Source: an uncultured Lachnospiraceae bacterium (lineage in GTDB: Bacteria > Bacillota > Clostridia > Lachnospirales > Lachnospiraceae). Taken from it: DNA of 64,000 nucleotides. The stretch is taken from positions 56,107 through 120,106 of the forward strand of contig CAKSBC010000004.1 in NCBI GenBank assembly GCA_934438085.1. The letters are read 5' to 3'. The notes under the pieces are model-generated. The model worked only from the letters and a program-made list of their open reading frames with translations. It searched no databases and was not told where the DNA came from. Positions 8,368-16,571 of the stretch are shown in pieces. The translations under genes and the position numbers were made by a program. Position 1 is the first letter of the stretch. Each line of letters starts with the position of its first letter.

Positions 8368-8982
8368 ATGTCAGAAAATGTTAATGCAGCTGCAGCAAAC
8401 ATGCAGGATAAAGAATTAAATAAAAAAGGCTTAGCCATACTCGATATGTGCTATATAGCTATATTTGCCGCAATAATAGCTGTGCTTGCGCAGATATCAG
8501 TACCTATGGTAAGCGGTGTACCTGTAACGCTGCAGACTCTTGCTATTGCACTTGCAGGAATAGTACTCGGAGGAAAAAGGGGAGCACTTGCAGCAATTGT
8601 TTACCTGATACTGGGGGCAGTCGGACTGCCTGTATTTGCAGGACTTAAGGGCGGCATAGGCGTTCTTTTCGGAATGACAGGAGGCTTTATAATATCATTT
8701 CCGCTTTTAGCTTTTGCAGCAGGAATAGCCTCTGATGCCGCAGCCGGAAAGGAAACATTATCAAGGATCGTTATTATTGCAGCAGGTATTGCAATAGGAG
8801 CTGTGCTTAATTATGCGGTCGGAACAGTATGGTTTGCTGTTGTTTCAGGAAGCAGCATAGCAACAGGAATAGCTGCATGCGTTGCACCGTTTGTTGTTAA
8901 TGACATCATTAAGTTTATTCTGGCTTACTGGTCAGGCATGATACTTAAGAAGGCGCTTATCAAGGCAGGTCTTTTGAAATAA
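8368..8982 (+). CDS. bioY: BioY, biotin-binding substrate component of an ECF transporter
   Basis: 204 residues, almost entirely hydrophobic, with about six membrane helices. Family landmarks are ISVPMVSGVPVTLQTL, GIVLGGKRGALAAIVYLILGAVGLPVFAG and the late FVVNDIIKFILAYW. BioY captures biotin at the membrane and works with the ECF energising module (EcfAA'T), which is not encoded here, or alone at low capacity. An AAGGAGC ribosome binding site precedes the ATG. The gene stands alone between its own promoter and a terminator, next to birA, which supports biotin-responsive control. Confidence 0.93.
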   Translation: MSENVNAAAANMQDKELNKKGLAILDMCYIAIFAAIIAVLAQISVPMVSGVPVTLQTLAIALAGIVLGGKRGALAAIVYLILGAVGLPVFAGLKGGIGVLFGMTGGFIISFPLLAFAAGIASDAAAGKETLSRIVIIAAGIAIGAVLNYAVGTVWFAVVSGSSIATGIAACVAPFVVNDIIKFILAYWSGMILKKALIKAGLLK

Positions 8983-9002
8983 TCAAACATAACAATGATT
9001 AT

Positions 9003-9042
9003 GACCCGGGCTCATTGGCTATACAATGGTTCCGGGTCTTTT
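9003..9042 (+). terminator. Intrinsic terminator after bioY
   Basis: GACCCGG (9003-9009) pairs with CCGGGTC (9032-9038), and CATTG/CAATG extends the stem inside. TCTTTT follows. Confidence 0.8.
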
Positions 9043-9135
9043 GATATAATGAAGGCAGCATAACATTTAAAATAGAAAAGCATTTTAATAATACTAATAC
9101 ACGCAGATACATTTTTATGAAGGTCGGGTAATAAT

Positions 9136-10140
9136 ATGAGTACAAAGGATAATATATACAGAATACTGAAGAATGCTGACGGATATGTATCGGGTGAAGC
9201 CATAAGTTCTGAGCTTGGCGTCAGCAGGGCGGCGGTAAATGCTGCTGTTAAAAGTCTGAGACTTGACGGCTGTGACATAGGCTCTGTTACCAACCGAGGT
9301 TATATACTTAATTATTCACCGGACATTCTTAACGAGACGGCTGTAGGCGCCTATGTTGATCCTGAAAGAATGAAAAGAGTCATTGTTATGGATAGCGTTG
9401 ATTCAACTAACAGTGAGCTCATAAGACTTGCTATGAAGGGCGCACCGGATGGGCAGGTCGTGGCCGCTGATGAGCAGACAGGAGGAAAGGGAAGGAAGGG
9501 CAGAGGCTTCAGCTCTCCTAAAGGAAGCGGCATTTATTTTTCATATCTTTTCAGACCGTCTGAGGATATGAAGGAGCATATAGAAAGGTCAGAGAGCAGG
9601 CTTATATGGGCAAGCCTTACATCCTGGACAGCCGTAGCCGCAGCAGATGCCGTGGAGAAGGTGTGCGGCATAAGACCGGGCATAAAATGGGTAAACGATC
9701 TGTATATTAACGGAAGAAAGATTTCCGGCATACTCACGCAGATGAATACTGCGGCAGAAAGCAGAGATATAGAGACTATCGTTATAGGTATTGGTATAAA
9801 TGTTAAAGAACGCTATGAGGACTTTGATGAGGAAATAAGAGACAAAGCCGGATCTATTCTTTCCGAGACAGGAGCAGATATTGACAGAGCAAAGCTTTGC
9901 GCAGAGCTTATAGCAAGCTTTGATAAAATGATAGCGGACTGGCCTATGGAAAAGGAGGCGTACAGAAACAGATATATAGACGACAGCATTCTCATAGGAA
10001 GAGATATAAAGGCAGTAATGCCGGGAAAAACCATCGAGGCCAAAGCAATAGGGATAGACGAGGACTTCGGACTAATAATAGAGACAGCCGACGGAAATAC
10101 AGAGCATGTTATCAGCGGAGATGTTTCGATTAGATTATGA
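9136..10140 (+). CDS. birA: Bifunctional biotin-[acetyl-CoA carboxylase] ligase / biotin repressor BirA
   Basis: 334 residues. Residues 1-60 form a winged-helix domain (SGEAISSELGVSRAAVNAAV), so this is the group II BirA that both transfers biotin and represses transcription. The ligase domain has the biotinyl-AMP loop GKGRKGRGF (117-125), then KWVNDLYINGRKISGIL (184-200), and a small C-terminal SH3-like domain. It uses ATP to attach biotin to carboxylase carrier domains. Its likely target operator lies in front of bioY, about 850 bases upstream. Confidence 0.93.
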   Translation: MSTKDNIYRILKNADGYVSGEAISSELGVSRAAVNAAVKSLRLDGCDIGSVTNRGYILNYSPDILNETAVGAYVDPERMKRVIVMDSVDSTNSELIRLAMKGAPDGQVVAADEQTGGKGRKGRGFSSPKGSGIYFSYLFRPSEDMKEHIERSESRLIWASLTSWTAVAAADAVEKVCGIRPGIKWVNDLYINGRKISGILTQMNTAAESRDIETIVIGIGINVKERYEDFDEEIRDKAGSILSETGADIDRAKLCAELIASFDKMIADWPMEKEAYRNRYIDDSILIGRDIKAVMPGKTIEAKAIGIDEDFGLIIETADGNTEHVISGDVSIRL

Positions 10141-10154
10141 AATCATTAAACTAC

Positions 10155-10182
10155 TTGCATAAAAAAACTAAAAGCATATAAT
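10155..10182 (+). promoter_or_regulatory. Putative promoter of trkA-trkH
   Basis: TTGCAT (10155-10160), 16-base spacer, TATAAT (10177-10182), 38 bases before the trkA ATG. Confidence 0.5.
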
Positions 10183-10220
10183 GATGCCATGTAAGCTTTA
10201 GGGACGATATCGGAGGAGCT

Positions 10221-11588
10221 ATGAACGCAGTTGTAGTAGGATGCGGAAAAGTCGGCAGTGAGCTGGCAAGGACCCTTGTAAATGACGGACATAATGTTTC
10301 CGTTATAGATAATCAGCAAAAATGTCTTGATGAGGTTTCGGGAGATCTGGATGTTATGGCCTATCTTGGCAACGGATCGGATCTTGCAGTGCTTAAGGAG
10401 GCAGGAATAGAGGATGCGGATATATTTATTGCCGTAAGTACTTCCGACGAACTGAATCTTCTGACCTGCCTTATGGCAAAGGAAGAGACAAGATGTGAGA
10501 CTATAGCCAGAGTAAGAAATCCGCTCTATTCAAGAGAAGTTGACTTCTTTAAGGCAAGACTCGGTCTTTCAAAGATCATAAATCCTGAGCATCTTGCGGC
10601 TACGGAAATATGCAATCTGCTGCAGTTTCCGGCACTCAGCCGTATAGATTTTTTTGAAGGCAGCGATGTAGCAATAGCTACGCTTACAGTTAAAAGAGAA
10701 TTTAAATTTGTAGGAAAGAGCCTTGAACATATCATGAAGGAGGAGCCTGCTCTTAAGGCGCTGGTATGTGCTGTTGTAAGAAACGGTGAAAGCATTATCC
10801 CTCGAGGAAACTTTATCATTGAAGCGGGTGATGTGGTCACTATCGTTGCAACAAGAACAGATATGCGCAAGTTCCTTAAGGCTGAAAATGTACACAGTAC
10901 TCCGGCTGAGAATGTTCTTATCGTAGGTGCAGGCACTATTACCTATTATCTTGTGCAGGAGCTTTTGGAAAAGGGAAAGAGGGTTCGCGTCATCGAGATG
11001 GATGAGAATAAGTGCAACCGCTTTTCCGAGGCATTTCCTAATGCGGATATAATAAGAGGAGACGGCACAGACAGAAAGTTCCTTATGAGACAGGGACTTA
11101 AATCAGCGGACGCATTTATACCGCTTACCGGTATTGATGAGGAGAATCTTGTCATAGCTACCTATGCCAAGAGCTATTCCAATGCAAAGGTTATAACCAA
11201 GGTCAGCCGTACCGATATGAGCGATCTTATAAAAACGCTCAATATTGACTCTGTAGTATTCCCTAAGCTTATCTGTGCAGATATAATTGCGCAGTATGTA
11301 AGGGCAAAGGAGGCCGGAGCCGGCGGAGATGTTGCTACGCTGTTCAGATATCTCGACGATACACTTGAGATATTAGAGTTTAAGGCAGCTGCAGGAAGCC
11401 TCGTAACCAATATTCCTGTAAAGGAAATGAGACTAAAAAAGAGTCTTATACTTGCCGGCATTACGCATGAGGGCAGGTATCATGTCCCTACCGGAGAAAG
11501 CGTCATAAAGGACGGAGATTCGGTTATTGTGGTAACTACGCTTAAAGGCATTACCAGCCTTAATAATATTCTTGATAGGACTTTGTAA
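10221..11588 (+). CDS. trkA: Trk potassium uptake system NAD-binding regulatory protein TrkA
   Basis: 455 residues made of two tandem RCK units, each a Rossmann TrkA-N plus a TrkA-C domain. The first nucleotide motif is VVGCGKVGSELA (4-15) and the second VLIVGAGTITYYLV near residue 230. TrkA is a cytosolic ring-forming subunit that gates the TrkH channel in response to nucleotides. In Firmicutes TrkA-C domains can bind cyclic di-AMP, but the sequence alone does not show that here. GGAGGAGC precedes the ATG, and trkH begins on the base after the stop codon. Confidence 0.93.
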   Translation: MNAVVVGCGKVGSELARTLVNDGHNVSVIDNQQKCLDEVSGDLDVMAYLGNGSDLAVLKEAGIEDADIFIAVSTSDELNLLTCLMAKEETRCETIARVRNPLYSREVDFFKARLGLSKIINPEHLAATEICNLLQFPALSRIDFFEGSDVAIATLTVKREFKFVGKSLEHIMKEEPALKALVCAVVRNGESIIPRGNFIIEAGDVVTIVATRTDMRKFLKAENVHSTPAENVLIVGAGTITYYLVQELLEKGKRVRVIEMDENKCNRFSEAFPNADIIRGDGTDRKFLMRQGLKSADAFIPLTGIDEENLVIATYAKSYSNAKVITKVSRTDMSDLIKTLNIDSVVFPKLICADIIAQYVRAKEAGAGGDVATLFRYLDDTLEILEFKAAAGSLVTNIPVKEMRLKKSLILAGITHEGRYHVPTGESVIKDGDSVIVVTTLKGITSLNNILDRTL

Positions 11589-13040
11589 ATGAATCCACGT
11601 TTGATAGGAAAAATTATAGGAGGAGCACTGGAGGCAGAAGCCGGATTTATGCTTTTACCGATAGCCTGCGCCTATTGCTATTCCGAAAGCATGAAGCCGT
11701 TCCTGATACCTATGGCGGTCGCAGCCGGACTCGGATTTTTTTTGATAAAATTTTCTGATCATGATCAGGATCTTGTATCAAAGGAAGGCTTTATGTCTAC
11801 AGGCCTTACATGGATAGCACTGTCACTTGTCGGAATGCTTCCGTTTATAATATCCGGAGCAATTACAGATCCGGTAGAGGCATTTTTTGAGACTGTTTCA
11901 GGCTTTACTACTACAGGAGCCACTATACTTACTGATGTTGAGGCTGTTCCTCACAGCGTTTTGATGTGGAGAAGCTTTCTGCACTGGATAGGCGGTATGG
12001 GAATACTTGTATTCATGGCGGCCATAATGCACTTTGCAAGCGGCTCACAGATAAATCTTGTTAAAGCCGAAAGTACCGGACCGATAGTATCAAAATTAGT
12101 GCCGAAAGCCGGCGGAACAGCCAAGGTGCTTTATGCCATATATACATTTATGACAGCTATTGTACTTACAATATTGCTGTTATTAAGGATGCCGTTATTT
12201 GATGCTATATGTCTTACCTTCGGAGCGGCCGGAACCGGAGGCTTCGGAGTGCTTAACGACAGTGTGGCCTCTTATACGATAGCGCAGCAGGCAGTGCTTA
12301 ATATTGCCTCAATAAGCTTTGGTGTAAGCTTTACGATTTATTTCCTGATACTTGTAGGAAAACCGCTCACAGCCTTTAAGAATGAGGAGCTTAGAGCGTA
12401 CTTTATCATTATAATTACGGCCTCACTGCTCATAACGATCGATCTTATGCATCAGAGCGGCTTAGCTGCAGCCGGAAATCCGTTGATGGTATTCCACAGA
12501 GCTTCATTTGCAGTGGGTAATATTATTACCACAACAGGCTCTGCTATAGAGGACTGTAATGTATGGCCTAAGTTTTCTCAGGGCATACTTATGCTGCTAA
12601 TGATATGCGGAGCATGTGCAGGTTCTACGGGAGGCGGCTTTAAGGTCTCAAGAATTATTATAATGCTTAAGGCCTTTAATAAAGAAATGGCTGTACATCT
12701 GAGACCGGAGATCGTCAAAAAAATTCATATGGACGGCAAGCCTGTCAATGATACTGTTATAAGAAATATCGGGACATATTGCTTTTTAGGCTGCTTTATT
12801 ATGGTGATTTCGATACTTTTGGTATCACTTGACGGTAAGGAGTGGATAGATACGATATCGGCTGTTCTGGCGACCTTCAATAACGTAGGACCGGGCTTTG
12901 GAATAAACGGAACTATGGGAAATTATCATGAGTATTCAACATTCAGCAAGATCGTGTTAAGTGCTGATATGCTTATCGGAAGACTTGAGATCTACCCTAT
13001 ACTTGCATTATTCAAAAGAGATACCTGGAGAAAATTCTGA
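11589..13040 (+). CDS. trkH: Trk potassium uptake membrane protein TrkH
   Basis: 483 residues with about ten membrane segments arranged as four M1-P-M2 repeats. Selectivity-filter-like loops are visible: TVSGFTTTGATIL, FGAAGTGGFGVL, NIITTTGSAIEDC and FNNVGPGFGI, each with the single central glycine typical of the TrkH/KtrB superfamily. It imports potassium, driven by membrane potential. Stop and start codons are directly adjacent to trkA, so expression is coupled. Confidence 0.94.
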   Translation: MNPRLIGKIIGGALEAEAGFMLLPIACAYCYSESMKPFLIPMAVAAGLGFFLIKFSDHDQDLVSKEGFMSTGLTWIALSLVGMLPFIISGAITDPVEAFFETVSGFTTTGATILTDVEAVPHSVLMWRSFLHWIGGMGILVFMAAIMHFASGSQINLVKAESTGPIVSKLVPKAGGTAKVLYAIYTFMTAIVLTILLLLRMPLFDAICLTFGAAGTGGFGVLNDSVASYTIAQQAVLNIASISFGVSFTIYFLILVGKPLTAFKNEELRAYFIIIITASLLITIDLMHQSGLAAAGNPLMVFHRASFAVGNIITTTGSAIEDCNVWPKFSQGILMLLMICGACAGSTGGGFKVSRIIIMLKAFNKEMAVHLRPEIVKKIHMDGKPVNDTVIRNIGTYCFLGCFIMVISILLVSLDGKEWIDTISAVLATFNNVGPGFGINGTMGNYHEYSTFSKIVLSADMLIGRLEIYPILALFKRDTWRKF

Positions 13041-13067
13041 TTTAGCTATATACAGATGGAGAACAGC

Positions 13068-13850
13068 ATGCAAAAACCTAAGATAGAGGCCTGCATATTT
13101 GACCTTGACGGAACACTTTTAGATACGCTTACTTCGCTCTGGTATTGTGCCAATCGTTCCCTTAAAAGGGAAGGCCTTATGGAGCTTCCTAAGGATAAGT
13201 TCAGATACTATGTAGGAGACGGAGCACTGACTCAGGTCGAAAGATACCTTAAGGATACAAAAGCAGTCGGCTTTGAAAATGACTCTGATAGGACCAAAGA
13301 AGGCTTAGAAGGAAGCACTAATAAAGCCGGCACGAATGAAAACTGCGCAAAGGGAAGGATCGGAGCCTTCGGCATACCGGATCCTCATGACCCGGATAAT
13401 TTAGGCTATTATTTTGACAGCTATATGAGAGAGCTTAATGTTTATGCCGATTATGAGGTAAGACCGTATGACGGAATACCTGATGTGCTTAAAGCAATGA
13501 AAAAGGCAGGACTTAAGATCGCTGTTTTTTCAAATAAGCCTGACGAAGCCACGCAAAAGGTGATACATAAGCATTTCGGTGACTGCTTTGATTTTGTTCT
13601 TGGCAAAAAAGACGAAAATCCAAAAAAGCCTGATCCTACAGGGGCACTAATGATAGCTGAGCACTTTGGTATTGCGCCTCAAAACATTATGTATATGGGC
13701 GATACCGATACAGATATGCAGACCGGAAAAAATGCCGGCATGTTTACTGTCGGAGTGCTTTGGGGCTTCAGGGAAAGAGAGGAGCTTGAAAGAAATCATG
13801 CCGATGCGATCGCCGGGGATCCGTTAGAGCTCCTTAAATTTATAGAGTAA
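13068..13850 (+). CDS. HAD family hydrolase, phosphoglycolate phosphatase-like, with a cap insert
   Basis: 260 residues. Motif I FDLDGTLLDT is at 11-20, motif II VFSNKP follows the cap, and motif IV MGDTDTDMQTGKNAG lies near the end. The start at 13068 is preferred over the in-frame ATG at 13056 because GGAG sits six bases before it and none precedes the other. A hydrophilic segment of about 40 residues (roughly 66-108, Asn/Asp/Gly/Lys-rich) interrupts the cap domain and is longer than in typical family members. It follows trkH by 27 bases and may be part of that operon. Confidence 0.8.
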   Translation: MQKPKIEACIFDLDGTLLDTLTSLWYCANRSLKREGLMELPKDKFRYYVGDGALTQVERYLKDTKAVGFENDSDRTKEGLEGSTNKAGTNENCAKGRIGAFGIPDPHDPDNLGYYFDSYMRELNVYADYEVRPYDGIPDVLKAMKKAGLKIAVFSNKPDEATQKVIHKHFGDCFDFVLGKKDENPKKPDPTGALMIAEHFGIAPQNIMYMGDTDTDMQTGKNAGMFTVGVLWGFREREELERNHADAIAGDPLELLKFIE

Positions 13851-13867
13851 TAAAAGATAATATATTT

Positions 13868-13933
13868 AAGCTGTGAGTTTTGTATGTCTGTGAGGTTTTA
13901 GATATCGCACAAACACAAAATCACAGCTTTTTT
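13868..13933 (+). terminator. Intrinsic terminator after the trkAH-HAD cluster
   Basis: AAGCTGTGA (13868-13876) pairs with TCACAGCTT (13921-13929); GTTTTGT and ACAAAA extend the stem inside. It ends in a run of T residues to 13933. Confidence 0.8.
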
Positions 13934-14069
13934 AATGATTACAACGAAAACGTTCTGTTTTATATATTAGAAAAATATATAGCATTGTTATAATATTTTT
14001 AAAAATAGATAACTATGAGTTATACAAGACAACATTTTACATTAAAAACGCCGAAAATCGGAATAACAG

Positions 14070-14097
14070 TTGTAATTTCAAAAAAGATAGCTATAAT
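14070..14097 (+). promoter_or_regulatory. Putative promoter of the ilv operon
   Basis: TTGTAA (14070-14075), 16-base spacer, TATAAT (14092-14097). It lies 40 bases before the leader-peptide start, leaving room for a short 5' leader with the ribosome binding site AGGAG. Confidence 0.5.
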
Positions 14098-14136
14098 AAA
14101 TAAAAAATATATTTACTTTTCAAATAGGAGAGCGAT

Positions 14137-14244
14137 GTGAACTTTTCACTTCTCAACAACAGCATAGTCATTATTAGCATTATTAGCCTCGTCGTGATTA
14201 TTAAAACTGAGTTTAATAATGTTTTTGGTTATGCGCAGAGTTGA
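14137..14244 (+). CDS. ilv operon leader peptide (attenuator)
   Basis: A 35-residue reading frame starting with GTG, six to seven bases after AGGAG (14126-14130). Between residues 5 and 22 it holds 13 Leu, Ile or Val codons, including the clusters IVII (10-13) and LVVII (18-22). It ends 48 bases before an intrinsic terminator and lies in front of a branched-chain amino acid operon. Ribosome stalling at these codons when charged Ile/Val/Leu tRNAs are scarce should prevent terminator formation. No T-box sequence is present, which fits this alternative control. The antiterminator pairing was not resolved with certainty. Confidence 0.85.
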   Translation: MNFSLLNNSIVIISIISLVVIIKTEFNNVFGYAQS

Positions 14245-14292
14245 TACCTGCCGAAGGTAGATATTAAAGTATTCATAGTAGATGTAATCTAA

Positions 14293-14320
14293 GCTCGTGA
14301 CCAACACTCACGGGCTTTTT
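14293..14320 (+). terminator. Attenuator terminator of the ilv operon
   Basis: GCTCGTGA (14293-14300) pairs with TCACGGGC (14308-14315) around a 7-base loop, with one G-T pair, followed by five T residues. A competing small stem TAGAT/ATCTA (14279-14283, 14287-14291) abuts its 5' side. The next gene begins 100 bases later. Confidence 0.85.
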
Positions 14321-14419
14321 CTATTATCATAACGAAATTCAAGTCAAAATAAGCAGAACGGGTCCGGCTGAGAGGGCGGCAGGATAAATCATCAGAAGTT
14401 TAGTGTAGAGGGGGTTAAT

Positions 14420-16054
14420 ATGCCAAGTATGACAGGCTCACAGATTCTTATACAGAGTCTTATCAATGAAGGTGTAGATCAGGTATTCGGTTATGCCGGT
14501 GCTACTATCTGCTCGCTTATGGATGAAATGAAGCAGGCATCAGACAAGATCAATTATACATTGGTTCGTCAGGAGCAAAACGCGGGACATATGGCATCGG
14601 GGTATGCAAGAGTTACCGGAAAAACAGGCGTTTGTACAGTAACAAGCGGTCCCGGCGCAACTAATCTTATTACAGGTATTGCAACGGCATATATGGATTC
14701 CATACCTATGGTTGCAATTACCGGACAGGTACCGTCACATCTTCTCGGAAGAGACATTTTCCAGGAGGTAGATATCATCGGAGCCGTTACACCGTTTATA
14801 AAGCACAGCTATCTGGTTAAAAATGCCGCTGAGCTTCCAAAGATAGTTAAGGATGCATTTTACATAGCCTCTACAGGAAGACCGGGACCTGTGCTTATAG
14901 ATTTCCCTCAGAATATTCAGTCACAGGTAGTAAATGATCCGGTATTTCCGGAGCAGGTTCGAATCAGAGGCTACAATCCGAGTATTAAGGGCAACAGCAA
15001 GCAGCTTAATTATGTAATTAAGGCTATAGAAGGAGCGAAAAAGCCTATTATATGTGCCGGCGGAGGCGTATTCTTAGCCAATGCCGAGAAGGAGCTTTAT
15101 GACTTTGCACATACAATGAATATTCCGGTAGTTACCACTATGATGGGACTCTCACTGCTTGACACCGACGATCCTCTCAATATGGGAATGATAGGACGCT
15201 TTGGAAACCGTTCGGCAAATAAGGCTATGGTTAAATCCGATCTTATGATAATGATAGGAATGCGAGTTGCAGACCGAGCTATCATGGAGCCGGATGAGGT
15301 CAAAAAGAGAATGATGACCATCCATATCGATGTTGATTCTGCAGAGATAGGCAAAAATATGGAGGCAAATATTCCTCTTGTAGGAAATGCCAAGATCATA
15401 TTGGAGGAACTTAAGGAACGCTGCAAGCCTCTTGATACTGAAGAATGGAGAGAATTCCTTAAGGATTACAGAACAGAAGAGCTCACCAGAGATTTTCCTG
15501 AGCATCCCGGAGTTTCACCTCAGAGATTTATGCGTGCTCTCGGCAGACACCTTGATGATAATGCAGTAGTTTGTGCCGATGTAGGACAGAACCAGATATG
15601 GGCGTGCCAGCACCTCTACATGCACGGAATAAGATTCATTACCTCAGGCGGACTCGGAACTATGGGCTATTCACTTCCGGCTGCCATAGGTGTACAGACT
15701 GTACAGCCTGAGCGTCAGACGGTAGTAATTAACGGAGACGGCTCCTTCCAGATGAGCATGAATGAGCTGGCAGCTGTTAAAGCAGGAAAGCTCAATGTTA
15801 AGATCGTTATAATCAGAAACCATGTGCTCGGACTGGTACACCAGAGTCAGGTGCTTCCGCCGTTCCACGGAGCTTACGGAGTCGACCTTGACGGAGATCC
15901 GGACTTCCATACATTGGTATCTGCTTACGGAATACCGAGCATGGAGCTTTCGGATGAAAAGAAAATGGAATCAGCTATAAAAGAATTCCTCGGAACAAAG
16001 GGCTCATGCGTCCTTATGGTAAACGTTGATCCTATGTGCTCTACTACAGAATAA
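14420..16054 (+). CDS. ilvB: Acetohydroxyacid synthase large subunit, first copy
   Basis: 544 residues with the three-domain thiamin diphosphate fold: N-terminal pyrimidine-binding domain with catalytic Glu52 (RQEQNAGHMASGYAR), central FAD domain, C-terminal domain with GDGSF. It condenses pyruvate with pyruvate or 2-ketobutyrate in the first common step of Val/Leu/Ile synthesis. The metal and substrate loop reads RNHVLGLVHQSQ: Ser476 occupies the position of the Trp that gives E. coli AHAS II its preference for 2-ketobutyrate, and the loop resembles AHAS I (LVHQQQ). It may therefore favour acetolactate. AGGGGG precedes the ATG. Its own small subunit follows. Confidence 0.88.
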   Translation: MPSMTGSQILIQSLINEGVDQVFGYAGATICSLMDEMKQASDKINYTLVRQEQNAGHMASGYARVTGKTGVCTVTSGPGATNLITGIATAYMDSIPMVAITGQVPSHLLGRDIFQEVDIIGAVTPFIKHSYLVKNAAELPKIVKDAFYIASTGRPGPVLIDFPQNIQSQVVNDPVFPEQVRIRGYNPSIKGNSKQLNYVIKAIEGAKKPIICAGGGVFLANAEKELYDFAHTMNIPVVTTMMGLSLLDTDDPLNMGMIGRFGNRSANKAMVKSDLMIMIGMRVADRAIMEPDEVKKRMMTIHIDVDSAEIGKNMEANIPLVGNAKIILEELKERCKPLDTEEWREFLKDYRTEELTRDFPEHPGVSPQRFMRALGRHLDDNAVVCADVGQNQIWACQHLYMHGIRFITSGGLGTMGYSLPAAIGVQTVQPERQTVVINGDGSFQMSMNELAAVKAGKLNVKIVIIRNHVLGLVHQSQVLPPFHGAYGVDLDGDPDFHTLVSAYGIPSMELSDEKKMESAIKEFLGTKGSCVLMVNVDPMCSTTE

Positions 16055-16064
16055 GGAGAGGGAA

Positions 16065-16550
16065 ATGAAACAGACGATATCCGTACTGGTTGAAAACCAG
16101 GCAGGCGTACTTAATAAAATAACAAGCCTCTTCTCTAAGAGAGCCTTCAATATTGACTCACTTGCTGTAGGAGTTACAGATGATCCTACATTATCGCGAA
16201 TTACCATTATAGTTGACAGCGGAAACAGCGTTGTTGAACAGGTTGAAAAACAGCTCAATAAGCTGGTGGACGTAGTCAAGGTCAGGACCTTAAGTGAGCA
16301 TGCGATGATCGGAAGAGAGCTGCTGCTCATAAAGGTAAGTGCAACCACATCAACAAGACCTGACATTATGACAATGTGTCAGATATGCGGAGCAAAGGTC
16401 GTTGATATAACACCAAGCACTGTGACAATGGAGATAGCCAACACTCCGGAAATTATAACATCCTTTGAAGAAATGATGAGACCGTACGGGATAATGGAGA
16501 CCGCACGCACCGGAATGATAGCGCTTCAAAAAGGGGCAAACAAAATATAA
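16065..16550 (+). CDS. ilvN: Acetohydroxyacid synthase small (regulatory) subunit, first copy
   Basis: 161 residues: an N-terminal ACT domain (ISVLVENQAGVLNKITSLFSKRAFNIDSL) and the C-terminal ALS_ss domain. The subunit activates the catalytic subunit and confers feedback inhibition by valine or related amino acids. The start at 16065 has AAGGAGAGGG just upstream; in-frame extension to 16026 would overlap ilvB and add residues unlike the family. It lies ten bases after the first large subunit and 21 before the second. Confidence 0.92.
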   Translation: MKQTISVLVENQAGVLNKITSLFSKRAFNIDSLAVGVTDDPTLSRITIIVDSGNSVVEQVEKQLNKLVDVVKVRTLSEHAMIGRELLLIKVSATTSTRPDIMTMCQICGAKVVDITPSTVTMEIANTPEIITSFEEMMRPYGIMETARTGMIALQKGANKI

Positions 16551-16571
16551 AAACAAACAGAGGGTATTGAT

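Noticed and set aside
14357..14395. TPP-riboswitch-like CTGAGAGGG upstream of the first ilvB
   Set aside because: Only the CTGAGA part matches; the second TPP motif and the closing stem are missing, and the context is an ilv attenuator.
13936..14419. T-box riboswitch before the ilv operon
   Set aside because: No AGGGTGGNACCGCG-type sequence or specifier stem was found; the leader peptide and terminator explain the region.
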